A stretch of DNA of 64,000 nt from Clostridium drakei (GCF_000633595.2 NZ_JIBU02000023.1:372001-436000); one strand, 5' to 3'; positions 47,624 to 55,893 are shown, counted from the first letter of the stretch. Program-made: numbers and translations. Notes: generated by a model not told the origin, from the letters alone.

Positions 47624-47815
47624 TTATAGCCCTTTTTCATAAGCTTCTACCATTTTTTTGACCATGTTTCCACCTATTGACCCAGCCTCTCTTGCAGTTA
47701 AATCTCCATTGTATCCATCCTTTAATGTTACACCAACTTCAGCAGCTGATTCCATTTTAAATTTGTTTAATCCTTCTTTAGCTTGTGGTACTAAAACTTT
47801 ATTATTGTTTGACAT
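47624..47815 (-). CDS. sspA-like: Alpha/beta-type small acid-soluble spore protein
   Basis: A 63-residue SASP with the family pattern VPQAKEGLNKFKMESAAEVGV (GPR cleavage region) and GYNGDLTAREAGSIGGNMVKKM. These proteins coat spore DNA and protect it from UV and heat. The start ATG follows AGGAGGAATATACT. Its presence supports a spore-forming organism; expression should be sigma-G dependent. Confidence 0.95.
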   Translation of the reverse strand: MSNNNKVLVPQAKEGLNKFKMESAAEVGVTLKDGYNGDLTAREAGSIGGNMVKKMVEAYEKGL

Positions 47816-47961
47816 AGTATATTCCTCCTCTTTAATAAGATTTGTACTACACTTTATGGTCTTATTTTGTTCTTTTTTAAGGTTATTACTCTATTAAATC
47901 AAAGGCAAAATTGAATATATATTTATGAAATTGAATTTTTTTACAAAATAAGCATATTGCG

Positions 47962-48213
47962 ACACAACTTTTTAGGTGGAGTCCGCATTGAATATACGGT
48001 GTATAAAAGCCAACCGTTTATTAAGGAGCTCTAATGTCTAAAATTTTAAAAATCTCTACCCGCTCAAATGTCCCGTCCTGGGACTTTCGCGGCTTGAATC
48101 GTCCTGATTCAAATTACGAGATTTTTTAAATTTTAGACATAAGAGCTCCTAAATTCTCTCAAAAGCTTTTATACACCGTATATTCAAAGCTCCCTCCACC
48201 TAAAAAGTTGTGT
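47962..48213. ncRNA. Candidate structured RNA 1: 252-nt giant hairpin
   Basis: Nested arms pair almost perfectly: 47962-47981 with 48194-48213 (20 bp, no mismatch), 47988-48010 with 48165-48187 (23 bp, no mismatch) and 48024-48056 with 48118-48150 (33 bp, two mismatches), separated by internal loops of 6x6 and 13x14. The apex (48057-48117) holds a CCGC/GCGG stem and two small hairpins, GTCCC-GTCCT-GGGAC (48070-48084) and TTGAATC-GTCCT-GATTCAA (48094-48112), with identical loops (AGGAC on the minus strand). No flanking target duplication was seen. The call as an RNA rather than a MITE is inference. Confidence 0.5.
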
Positions 48214-48347
48214 AGTAACTATTGTAATTCTAATATAAAAAATTGCTTATAATACATTATAATTATAGCTCTTCAGAAAAAAGCATATCTTTCATAATAC
48301 TTATAATCTAGTTTATGTATATTTCAACCATTTTAATAATATCCTAT

Positions 48348-48438
48348 GGCGCAGCCTGCAAAAATAATAAGTCTGTTTTAAGACATTTCCACAGAATATA
48401 ATTAAACTAAATATATTAGTCCAACATCAGGCTCCGCC
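48348..48438. ncRNA. Candidate structured element between the two giant hairpins
   Basis: GGCGCAGCCTG (48348-48358) pairs with CAGGCTCCGCC (48428-48438), 10 of 11 bases, enclosing smaller hairpins GTCT/AGAC and CTAA/TTAG. It is unusually GC-rich for this genome. Confidence 0.35.
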
Positions 48439-48536
48439 TTAATTTTAAGCGTTATAAATTATAGTCATAAATATGATTATGGCTTACTAAAATTACTTAT
48501 AGCAATGTAATTATGTACATCCACTTGAAGTTGCTA

Positions 48537-48777
48537 GTTTGAATTTTAACTTTTATGCAGTGATATATGATAAGGGTGTCATCACATTAGCTAAATTGTT
48601 TTAGTATTATTCTTAGCTCAAAATTTTTGAAAACCTTAGAACTTTAGTCCTGTCTGAGGGAACCGAGTTTGACAAAGTTCTTAGGCTTTCAAAAATTTCG
48701 AGCTTTAGAATAATTAAAACATTTAGCCGTGATGACACCCTTATCATATATCACGGAATGAAAGTTAAAATCCAAAC
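48537..48777 (-). ncRNA. Candidate structured RNA 2: 241-nt giant hairpin
   Basis: Arms pair as follows: 48537-48553 with 48761-48777 (17 bp, one A-C), 48560-48583 with 48731-48754 (24 bp, none), then 48590-48645 with 48674-48727 in short blocks with few mismatches. The loop is 48646-48673. All three A-C mismatches become G-U pairs if the minus strand is the RNA, which favours minus-strand transcription. It is unrelated in sequence to the first hairpin and similar in size. Confidence 0.45.
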
Positions 48778-48806
48778 TTCCACTGCACCTTTACGTCGCA
48801 TAATTT

Positions 48807-49046
48807 TTACTTCGTAACATTTAAATCATCTTCGCCTTCGGTTTTTGCAGAATACTCCAAAATATCCCCTGGTTGGCAATTTAGTTCTTTGCATATAGCT
48901 TCCAAAGTGGAAAATCTAACAGCTTTTGCTTTGTTATTTTTTAATATAGATAAATTGGCATTTGTAATACCAACTCTTTCAGCTAACTCTGATAAAGATA
49001 TTTTTCTTTTAGCCATCATTACATCTAAATTAACTATAATAGGCAT
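48807..49046 (-). CDS. YozG-type HTH regulator (XRE family)
   Basis: A 79-residue Cro/CI-type protein: MPIIVNLDVMMAKRKISLSE then ELAERVGITNANLSILKNNK and the C-terminal CKELNCQPGDILEYS, the YozG/YobD type that occurs with DUF2975 membrane proteins. It follows such a gene by ten bases. The start ATG has AGGAGG before it. It probably controls this operon. Confidence 0.92.
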   Translation of the reverse strand: MPIIVNLDVMMAKRKISLSELAERVGITNANLSILKNNKAKAVRFSTLEAICKELNCQPGDILEYSAKTEGEDDLNVTK

Positions 49047-49056
49047 ATATCTCCTC

Positions 49057-49659
49057 CTATATCATCAAGTCATTTTCTTGCTTAATTTTTACAGCTTCTT
49101 TAAATATCTCAGAAAAAACCAATATTATAATTCCTATAAATATACCCAAAACTGTATCTATTCTTGAAGTAATTCCATTTTCTATATTTAAGAGTATAAA
49201 AACTCCAGTTCCATATTTAATAATGTTATTTATAAATATAAATGCTCCAACTATGATAGTTGAAAAACCTACCCTTCTTAATCTCAAAACATTCTTTAGT
49301 ACAAACACTTCTTTGTCCATAAAAGCTTTAATTATTTCTCTTAGCTCAAAAGTAATAATTATTATACAGATAAGGGTTATAATAAAGGTTATACCAAATA
49401 ATACATTCATTAAATTATTTTGCATATTACTATTTTTATAAATAGAATATATTGATGCTAAAATTATTAATGGCAAATTTATTATTTCAATAATTAGAAA
49501 TAAGCTTAATAATGCCTTCAGAAATCTTAAACTTGCATTAAGAAAAGACTTATTATATGATCTAATATTGCTTACTTTATTTGTTGATTGTGCCATATCT
49601 TCAAACTTTACCTTTGTTTGCTCAATTAACGTTAAAATATTGTTTCTAAAAATTTTCAT
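49057..49659 (-). CDS. DUF2975 membrane protein
   Basis: A 200-residue protein with four membrane helices. The family pattern AFMDKEVFVLKNVLRLRRVGFSTI and the C-terminal FSEIFKEAVKIKQENDLMI match DUF2975, which is paired with small HTH regulators. It is co-transcribed with the YozG-type gene downstream. A related, broken copy lies immediately upstream. Function unknown. Confidence 0.85.
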   Translation of the reverse strand: MKIFRNNILTLIEQTKVKFEDMAQSTNKVSNIRSYNKSFLNASLRFLKALLSLFLIIEIINLPLIILASIYSIYKNSNMQNNLMNVLFGITFIITLICIIIITFELREIIKAFMDKEVFVLKNVLRLRRVGFSTIIVGAFIFINNIIKYGTGVFILLNIENGITSRIDTVLGIFIGIIILVFSEIFKEAVKIKQENDLMI

Positions 49660-49684
49660 CTATATCACACCTTCTTGCAATTTT

Positions 49685-50185
49685 TTATATAGTTAAATCA
49701 TGATCTTGCTTTATTTTAATAGACTGATTAAACATTTCAGCTAAAATGATCATAAAAATACTCATAATAATAAATATTAAAAAATCCATATCACAATAAG
49801 GTCCATACTGATCAGAATGAAAAGCAAAAAAGTAATGATATCCAAATTTAAGTCTATCCTTTATAAAAATATACAAACCTATTAGAAAAATATTTAAAGC
49901 TATATTTCTCATACTTTTCACATTGTTTATTACAAATGGATTTTTTTCAATCAAAGTTTTATTCATTTTTATAATCTCATTAGTAATTATAATACAGTTT
50001 ATAAATGCTATAAAAAATAAAATAGTCATAATTATATTAGCTTGTGTAAATTTAAAGCTAAAGTCAAAAGTACACCACAATATAGGAAACATGATACAGC
50101 CTATAACCTCAACTTAAAATAATACGTTTAAAGCCACATTAATAAACTGAAATTTCTTTTCATCTTCCATATAATTTCTCATCAT
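49685..50185 (-). pseudogene. DUF2975 gene broken by one in-frame stop
   Basis: A start ATG at 50185 with GGAGGTCAAT upstream begins MMRNYMEDEKKFQFINVALN, but codon 24 is TAA (50114-50116). The same frame then continues VEVIGCIMFPILWCTFDF to the DUF2975 C-terminus FNQSIKIKQDHDLTI. Everything but that one codon appears intact, so this is a single nonsense change rather than decay. Reinitiation at Met32 (50092) might give a shortened 135-residue product. It belongs to the operon with the intact DUF2975 and YozG-type genes. Confidence 0.8.
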
Positions 50186-50428
50186 ATTGACCTCCTAATT
50201 TTTTATTTTTTATTATATTTAAATTATACCAATGTGTTTATTTAAAATCAATATTGTTTTATTGAAAAACAATAAATATTTATTGTTTATTATTATAATA
50301 CTGTAAGCTATAAAAAATTTATATGATTGTACTTAAAATAAAAGCTTTCAATTGAATTAACTCTATATTAAATCTACAATTATAAATAAACCCAACTTTA
50401 AAATTACATATGAAAAGAGGTAATTTAA

Positions 50429-50593
50429 ATGTCAAAATTATTTACTTATTCTATTAATACAACAAAATCTGATGAATTTATAAATATAACCAACTTGCTA
50501 AAAAAATCCATAAAAGAAAGTTCAGTAAACGATGGTATTGCAATAGTTTTTTGTCCTCATACAACAGCTGGTATAACTATAAATGAAAGTTAA
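50429..50593 (+). pseudogene. Truncated YjbQ (UPF0047) gene
   Basis: A 54-residue N-terminal fragment starts MSKLFTYSINTTKSDEF after an AAAAGAGG site and ends at CPHTTAGITINES with a stop. YjbQ-family proteins are about 130 residues and continue NEN-DPxV after this point; the rest is missing and the following DNA is unrelated T-box leader. A deletion or recombination has probably joined the fragment to the leader. Confidence 0.75.
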
Positions 50594-50734
50594 TTATACA
50601 AAATATGCAAAATAGAGTAAATTAAAAATTTTTATAGTAAACTGAAGAATTTTAATGTTATTTAATTCTTAGAAGGAATTTCAGGTTTTGTATTTATTTA
50701 AAAATTTATCTATAATATTCTTTAAATAATTATT

Positions 50735-50970
50735 AAATGTGAAGATGGACATAAGTAATTAAGTGTATTCTACAGAGAGACGATGGTTGGTGAAAATCGT
50801 TCAAAAAACTTAATGAAATACATTCCTGAACTGTAAGCTGAATTTTTAGTAGGCTGAGCCGCTAACTCGCGTTAAGAGTAAGAGATGATTAATATTTTAT
50901 TTATCTGAAAGTAGGGTGGTACCACGACTAAGTTCGTCCCTTGGTTGTGGTAACACCTTTTTTATTTTGT
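50735..50970 (+). promoter_or_regulatory. T-box riboswitch of the symporter gene
   Basis: The leader has AGTA (50754-50757), the helix ATTAAGT/ACTTAAT, the distal loop GGTGAAA (50789-50795), GAA at 50815-50817 and the T-box AGGGTGGTACCACG (50913-50926) followed by a terminator with T-run. In strict register the specifier is AUA (50818-50820, Ile); shifted by one base it is UAC (Tyr). The amino acid cannot be settled from sequence alone. An amino acid symporter follows. Confidence 0.9.
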
Positions 50971-51010
50971 TCATAACCTTACTTTCATTAAATATCATTA
51001 TTAATCAATT

Positions 51011-51060
51011 AGGGTGGTACCACGATTTTTCGTCCCTTGGCCAGGGGGCGATTTTTTATT
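51011..51060 (+). promoter_or_regulatory. Second T-box antiterminator/terminator without a Stem I
   Basis: AGGGTGGTACCACG recurs at 51011-51024, exactly 98 bp after the first, followed by CGTCCC...GGGGGCG and TTTTTT. No second specifier loop precedes it, so only the antiterminator half was duplicated. Confidence 0.8.
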
Positions 51061-51122
51061 TAAAAATTTAAATTAAACATCACTACTAAATTTAACACTA
51101 CTACAAAAAGGGGGCTATCATA

Positions 51123-52553
51123 ATGAATATTTCTTTAATCATAGTTGCATTATATATAATAATACTTTTTATAATAAGCTTTTTTGCTAAAAAAAGAGCT
51201 GGTAAAGGCAGTGAAAGTTATACTCTGGCAGGCAGAAAATTAACTGTACCTCTTGTAACTTGTTCACTTATAGGTCTTGCTATAGGAGGTTCTTCCACTA
51301 TAGGAGTTGCTGAACAAGCTTATAGTTTGGGGCTTTCAGCTGGATGGTACAATGTTGCTTGGGGATTTGGAGCTATAGTAATGGGGCTTGCTTTAGCTGG
51401 TAAATATAGAGATTTTAATGTTTCAACTGTACCTGAGCTTTTTGGTAGATTTTATGATAAAAAAAGTAGAGTTGCATGTGTTATTTGCCAAATAATTATT
51501 CAAATTGTAGTTGTATCTCTTCAATACATCGCTGGTGGTGCAATTTTATCGTCATTATTACCAGGAGTATTTACATTAAAAACTGGTATGATAATAAGTG
51601 CTTGCGTATTTATAGGTATAACCTTTATAGGTGGTATGTGGTCTGCTGGATTATGTAATTTGTTTAATGTACCTTTAAAATATATAGGTATTATCCTATG
51701 CACAATACTAGCTGTATCTTCTAGAGGAGGATTACACAACTTAAGTCAACAGCTTCCTCATAATGTTCCTTACTTTAATTTTATACAAGGAACAGGTATA
51801 TGGGTTGTACTTAGCTGGATATTAATAATGACTACTCAAGCCATGTCAATGCAAGGTCCTGTACAATTGACTTTTGCTGCTAAAAATGCAAAAACTGCAA
51901 GAAATGGATTTATACTTGGAGGATTACTTATGATTCCTATAGGATTCTTGTGTGCTCTAATAGGAATGTCAGCTAGAACAGCTTTTCCAGGAGTAAGTGC
52001 TACTATGGCATTACCTAAAATGATATTGTCTTTAAATCCATTAGTAGCTGGAATAACTCTTGCAGCACTTTGGGCAGCAGATGTATCATCTGCTTGTAGT
52101 ATGCTTTTAGGGTCTGCTACTCTTATTTCTCATGATGTTTACAAGGAATTTATTAATCCTAAGGTTGATGATAAAAAACTTTTAGTTATAAATAAAATAC
52201 TTGTTTGTATTTTAGGAGTAATAACCTTTGTATTGGCTTTATCTATAGGCGGCATTTTAAAAACTATATCAATAGGCTTAAGTTTATCTACAGCATTTAC
52301 TGTTACATTTTTATTTACTATATTTTTACCTAAGCTTTGTAGAAGAAACTCAGCATTTTGCACTATCATAGTTGGAATAGTAACTCTTTTCTTATGGCAG
52401 CTTGTACCTGCAGTAAGAATTTTCCCTCATGTTATATTCATGGAATGGTTAGCATGTCTATCTACATTTTTATTAGTAGCAATATTCGATAAAGAAATTT
52501 TAAAAAATATTCAAGTACCAATAAATAAATCTGCTTTACCTAAAGTAGAATAA
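51123..52553 (+). CDS. Sodium:solute symporter family transporter
   Basis: A 476-residue LeuT-fold SSF protein with about 13 membrane helices: the N-terminal ESYTLAGRKLTVPLVTCSLIG, then GLSAGWYNVAWGFGAIVMG and a central WSAGLCNLFNVPLKYIGI. The substrate is probably an amino acid because the gene lies under a tRNA-sensing T-box; PutP and PanF are relatives. The start ATG follows AAAGGGGGC. It is a single-gene unit. Confidence 0.88.
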   Translation: MNISLIIVALYIIILFIISFFAKKRAGKGSESYTLAGRKLTVPLVTCSLIGLAIGGSSTIGVAEQAYSLGLSAGWYNVAWGFGAIVMGLALAGKYRDFNVSTVPELFGRFYDKKSRVACVICQIIIQIVVVSLQYIAGGAILSSLLPGVFTLKTGMIISACVFIGITFIGGMWSAGLCNLFNVPLKYIGIILCTILAVSSRGGLHNLSQQLPHNVPYFNFIQGTGIWVVLSWILIMTTQAMSMQGPVQLTFAAKNAKTARNGFILGGLLMIPIGFLCALIGMSARTAFPGVSATMALPKMILSLNPLVAGITLAALWAADVSSACSMLLGSATLISHDVYKEFINPKVDDKKLLVINKILVCILGVITFVLALSIGGILKTISIGLSLSTAFTVTFLFTIFLPKLCRRNSAFCTIIVGIVTLFLWQLVPAVRIFPHVIFMEWLACLSTFLLVAIFDKEILKNIQVPINKSALPKVE

Positions 52554-52655
52554 TATAAAAAGATATATCAATTAAAAAAATTCAAATCTTAAATAAATAA
52601 ACATGATTAGCATGTTCAAGTTAGCAATTAAAATTTAATCTTAATTAAAAAATAG

Positions 52656-52721
52656 AGCTGTGGCATTAAGAATAAATACTACAATATATTTATTGTATGT
52701 AAATTTCTTACCACCACAGCT
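52656..52721 (+). terminator. Long hairpin after the symporter gene
   Basis: AGCTGTGG pairs with CCACAGCT, and inner blocks (ACAATA/TATTGT region) extend the stem over 66 nt. No strong T-run follows, so termination is plausible but not certain. Confidence 0.6.
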
Positions 52722-52843
52722 TTACTTCACTTTTATTATTCAGCCATATCGTATATTTAAGTATTGTTCACAAAATTAAATGCTTAATGTATACTTCTGT
52801 ACTAACATTAGCAAAAGTTAATCAACTTAGTGTATAATGTGAA

Positions 52844-54007
52844 CTATAGTGCTGCTTTAAATATACTTAGCACATCTTTTTCATCTAAGGCCTTAATAAC
52901 ACCAATCTTTCCTCTACTTACAGATTTCTTTGCCATTTCTTCTAATCTATCTTCCCCTATACCAACTTCTTTTAAAGTTGTAGGTAATACTAGAGAAACA
53001 AAGTATTCCTTAGTTTTCTCAATAGCTTCATTAGCTATTGACATCTTATCATGATTTTTGTCTATTCCCCAAACATTTACTCCATATTCAACAAAGTTAT
53101 CTACAGTATTTTCATCTAAAACATACTTCATCCAATGAGGTGTTAAAATTGCAAGTCCTACTCCATGAGTAATATCATATATTGCACTTAATTCATGCTC
53201 CATTGGATGAACAGCCCAGTTACGTGTTTTTCCATATGCTAGTAATCCATTTATAGCTAAGCTTGAAGCCCACATTAGGTTAGCTCTTGCTTCATAATTT
53301 TCAGGATCTTTAACTGCTTTTACACCATATTCTATACAAGTCTTAAGAATGGCTTCTGATATTCTATTTTGTATAAATGTTTCCCTTGTATTAGTAAAAT
53401 AAGATTCAAAAGTATGACTCATTATATCAGCTGTTCCAGATGCTGTTTGATTGGCAGGTACTGAAAAAGTATATTCAGGATCTAAAATGGAAAATTTAGG
53501 TGCCATATCAGGATGAGATGTTCCTAGTTTTTCATTAGTTTCAGTATTTGAGATTACAGCAAATACATCCATTTCTGAACCTGTTGCAGCTAGAGTTAAT
53601 ATAGATGCAATAGGAAGAACTTTTTTTATCTTTCTTGGATTAACTACAATGTCCCATGGATCACCTTCATAATAATATCCCGCTGCTATAGCTTTAGCAC
53701 AATCAATTGAGCTACCACCACCTACTGCAAGTACAAAATCTATATTATTATCCTTACATATTTTTATACCTTTTCTTACTGTTGTTATTCTTGGATTTGG
53801 TTCTACACCAGAAAGTTCACAAAAATCAATGTTTTCTTCTTTTAAAATATTAACTATCTTATCATATATACCATTTCTTTTTATACTTCCTCCTCCATAA
53901 ACAATTAAAACTTTAGCTCCATATTGTTTTATATTAGTACCAAGTACTTTTATTCGTCCTTTCCCAAAAAATACTTTTGTAGGAATTGAATAGTTGAAGT
54001 TTTGCAT
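52844..54007 (-). CDS. Iron-containing alcohol dehydrogenase (butanol dehydrogenase-like)
   Basis: A 387-residue group III alcohol dehydrogenase: N-terminal NYSIPTKVFFGKGRIKVLG, NAD(P)-binding VLAVGGGSSIDCAKAIA and the iron ligands in DIMSHTFESYF and the GVGLAILTPHWM/HPMEHELSAIYDITHG region. It is of the YqhD/BdhA type that reduces butyraldehyde and other aldehydes. The start ATG lies after a weak GGGG site. Single gene; the 309 bp upstream hold no gene. Confidence 0.92.
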   Translation of the reverse strand: MQNFNYSIPTKVFFGKGRIKVLGTNIKQYGAKVLIVYGGGSIKRNGIYDKIVNILKEENIDFCELSGVEPNPRITTVRKGIKICKDNNIDFVLAVGGGSSIDCAKAIAAGYYYEGDPWDIVVNPRKIKKVLPIASILTLAATGSEMDVFAVISNTETNEKLGTSHPDMAPKFSILDPEYTFSVPANQTASGTADIMSHTFESYFTNTRETFIQNRISEAILKTCIEYGVKAVKDPENYEARANLMWASSLAINGLLAYGKTRNWAVHPMEHELSAIYDITHGVGLAILTPHWMKYVLDENTVDNFVEYGVNVWGIDKNHDKMSIANEAIEKTKEYFVSLVLPTTLKEVGIGEDRLEEMAKKSVSRGKIGVIKALDEKDVLSIFKAAL

Positions 54008-54285
54008 GATTTGATACCCCTTTCTATTAATGACTTATCTTTTTGATTTTAATAAATTTTAATTAAATATAGGATATAATTATTAACTTGTTAAATAATT
54101 TACCCTCAATTAAAATAATATCATCTTATTTCATTTTTTGCTACATTTTGCTTTATATTTAGTATAAACTTTGATTAGGCAAATAAATCTGCAAATCGTT
54201 AAAAATACTTAATTTCTTTACAAAAAATTTCAAACTAAACTGTTGTAACATTAACCAAATTACTTACAAATTGAAGATAAAAATA
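54008..54285. other. AT-rich intergenic region, no gene
   Basis: About 280 bp upstream of the alcohol dehydrogenase gene. AT-rich with no ribosome site or repeat recognised; presumably its promoter lies here. Confidence 0.4.
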
Positions 54286-54310
54286 AAAAGACATTTTAAA
54301 TGCCTTTTTT
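54286..54310 (-). terminator. Terminator after the YkuK-like gene
   Basis: GGCATTT and a near-complementary AATGTC stem flanked by A- and T-runs, seven bases past the stop. Confidence 0.65.
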
Positions 54311-54316
54311 ACAATA

Positions 54317-54778
54317 CTATTTAGAATACCTATTTGCTATGGATGATGCTGCATATGAATATGGCTTTGTTTTACAATTAAAACCACAAGAATTTATCCA
54401 TGATGTAATTTCAGCTATAACCTTAGATGAAGGTCCATTATCTCCAGCATCTACATGTATAGATATATCATATTTAAAGTATTTATCTTCAAATAGTTCC
54501 ACAAATTTCGTGGCAATATTAATACTTATATTTGTTTCATAAAAAATTTTTTGACGTATATTGGTAATTTTGCTTACTCTTTTAGTATCATAAAAAAATA
54601 TTCCACCATTTCCCACCCTATGAACAGCTACTACTATAACTACTTTAGTTAAATCAAAATTTTGTGAATCAGTACCTATAGATATTTTATATTCTTTTTC
54701 TGGTCTTTCACTAACATAGTTCTTAATTAATTCAACCATATTTTTAAAATCAACTTCACCATAAGTTATACTTTTCAT
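54317..54778 (-). CDS. YkuK-like RNase H-fold protein (DUF458)
   Basis: This 153-residue protein belongs to DUF458: KISIGTDSQNFD near residue 40, VVIVVAVHRVGNGGIFF and HVDAGDNGPSSKVI near 110 are the conserved acidic positions of an RNase H-like fold. Function is unknown, though association with sporulation and nucleic acid metabolism is reported for family members. The start ATG has GGGGAATGATTTTAA before it. A small gene of 50 codons lies upstream. Confidence 0.85.
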   Translation of the reverse strand: MKSITYGEVDFKNMVELIKNYVSERPEKEYKISIGTDSQNFDLTKVVIVVAVHRVGNGGIFFYDTKRVSKITNIRQKIFYETNISINIATKFVELFEDKYFKYDISIHVDAGDNGPSSKVIAEITSWINSCGFNCKTKPYSYAASSIANRYSK

Positions 54779-54869
54779 TTAAAATCATTCCCCTTATTAT
54801 AAAGTATAATTATTATATTATATTAATTTTTAGCAATTTAAGTTCATTTAAAAATATTATAATTTTAAA

Positions 54870-55022
54870 CTAGTCAACTATTTTATTAATCAATTTTTCA
54901 ATTTCATTCTCTGTTGCTATTCCCATTTCAATTGATTTTTTTATATTATGTATAATATATTCTTCTGAAACTTTTGATGCATCAGACAACTTTTTAATCA
55001 TATTCATAAGTTTATCACTCAT
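54870..55022 (-). CDS. 50-residue helical small protein
   Basis: Starts MSDKLMNMIKKLSDASKVSE, contains IIHNIKKSIEMGIATENEIE, and ends with TAG. AGGTG lies five bases before the ATG, codon use matches the neighbours, and the frame is clean. It is charged and amphipathic with no membrane segment. I recognise no family. Confidence 0.6.
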   Translation of the reverse strand: MSDKLMNMIKKLSDASKVSEEYIIHNIKKSIEMGIATENEIEKLINKIVD

Positions 55023-55107
55023 ATTAACACCTCATTTATTAATATTTTTAATTCTATTATAAATCACTATTTTTATGTAATTATTAATTTGGTGTTAAAA
55101 TATTGTA

Positions 55108-55482
55108 TTATTTCTTTATAAACTCTGAATTTTCATATATATTTCCTACAATTATTATATTACCATTTAACATTTGAATATATAAATATTCATTTTCCAC
55201 ATAAAATCCATATAAATCAGTGGAATCACTAAGTTCTCCACATTCTCCAATATACTTTGAAAAACTATATTTTCCAAACCTCACTGGAAGCTTTAATGAA
55301 ATTTTTTCATTATTTATAGCAATTATATCTCCTTCATAAATTTCTCTACCATTCTTATTCTTAAGGCCTGTATATTGCAATATTTCACATTTTTCATTTA
55401 TATCTTGTTCTTTCATATCGTATATAAAAAAAGGTTTACTAATTGTAAAACCATTCCAAATTTTAAATTTAAATTCTCTCAT
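55108..55482 (-). CDS. YopX-family protein
   Basis: A 124-residue protein with REFKFKIWNGF at the start and EILQYTGLKNKNGREIYEGDII in the middle, the YopX domain signature first seen in Bacillus phage SPbeta. YopX proteins are typical of phages and mobile elements, so this may be a phage remnant. No other phage genes lie next to it. The start ATG lies after AAGGGAG. Confidence 0.85.
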   Translation of the reverse strand: MREFKFKIWNGFTISKPFFIYDMKEQDINEKCEILQYTGLKNKNGREIYEGDIIAINNEKISLKLPVRFGKYSFSKYIGECGELSDSTDLYGFYVENEYLYIQMLNGNIIIVGNIYENSEFIKK

Positions 55483-55884
55483 TTTATATCTCCCTTATTT
55501 TTTAAGCTTCTTCATTTAATAATATTATAGCATTTAAATTTTGTTTCTTAAATGAAAATAACCATTAGTTCTTAAACTAATAGCCATTTTCAAACGTTGT
55601 ATATATAATAAAGGGGGACTTTATTATCTTTTATTTTTCTCCAAGTTTTAATAACTTAGTATAATTATTATTATATATGCTAATTGTTACAATACTGTGT
55701 CATAATAGTTAAGCAACTATTTATATTTTAAAAACATTTTATGAATAGGTTGAAATACTACATGTATAATCTATTTTATTATCTTATAATACTTAACTTC
55801 CACTTGAATTAACCATTTGTTTAAACGTAAAATTATAGAATAAGCAATATTTAAGTAGCAATTCTATATTACATTAAAAGGATA
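55483..55884. other. Intergenic region before the TyrR-like regulator
   Basis: 402 bp without a gene. A hairpin TGAAAAT..ATTAGTT / AACTAAT..ATTTTCA lies at 55553-55592 and is symmetrical with small internal loops, its role unknown. No TyrR box was seen upstream of the regulator gene. Confidence 0.45.
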
Positions 55885-55893
55885 GTGATATTT

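Larger units (their letters stand above)
47816..48806. other. 991-bp gene-free region with large structured elements
   Basis: No open frame with a ribosome site was found on either strand. The stretch is instead filled by two giant hairpins (47962-48213 and 48537-48777) and a third, GC-rich stem (48348-48438) between them. Confidence 0.75.

Noticed and set aside
47962-48777. Retron or CRISPR reading of the giant hairpins
   Set aside because: No reverse transcriptase, no repeats with spacers and no cas genes were found in the window.
45410-55482. A complete prophage spanning the accessory region
   Set aside because: Only an amidase, a YopX-type gene and HTH genes are phage-like; no capsid, portal, terminase, tail or integrase gene was seen.
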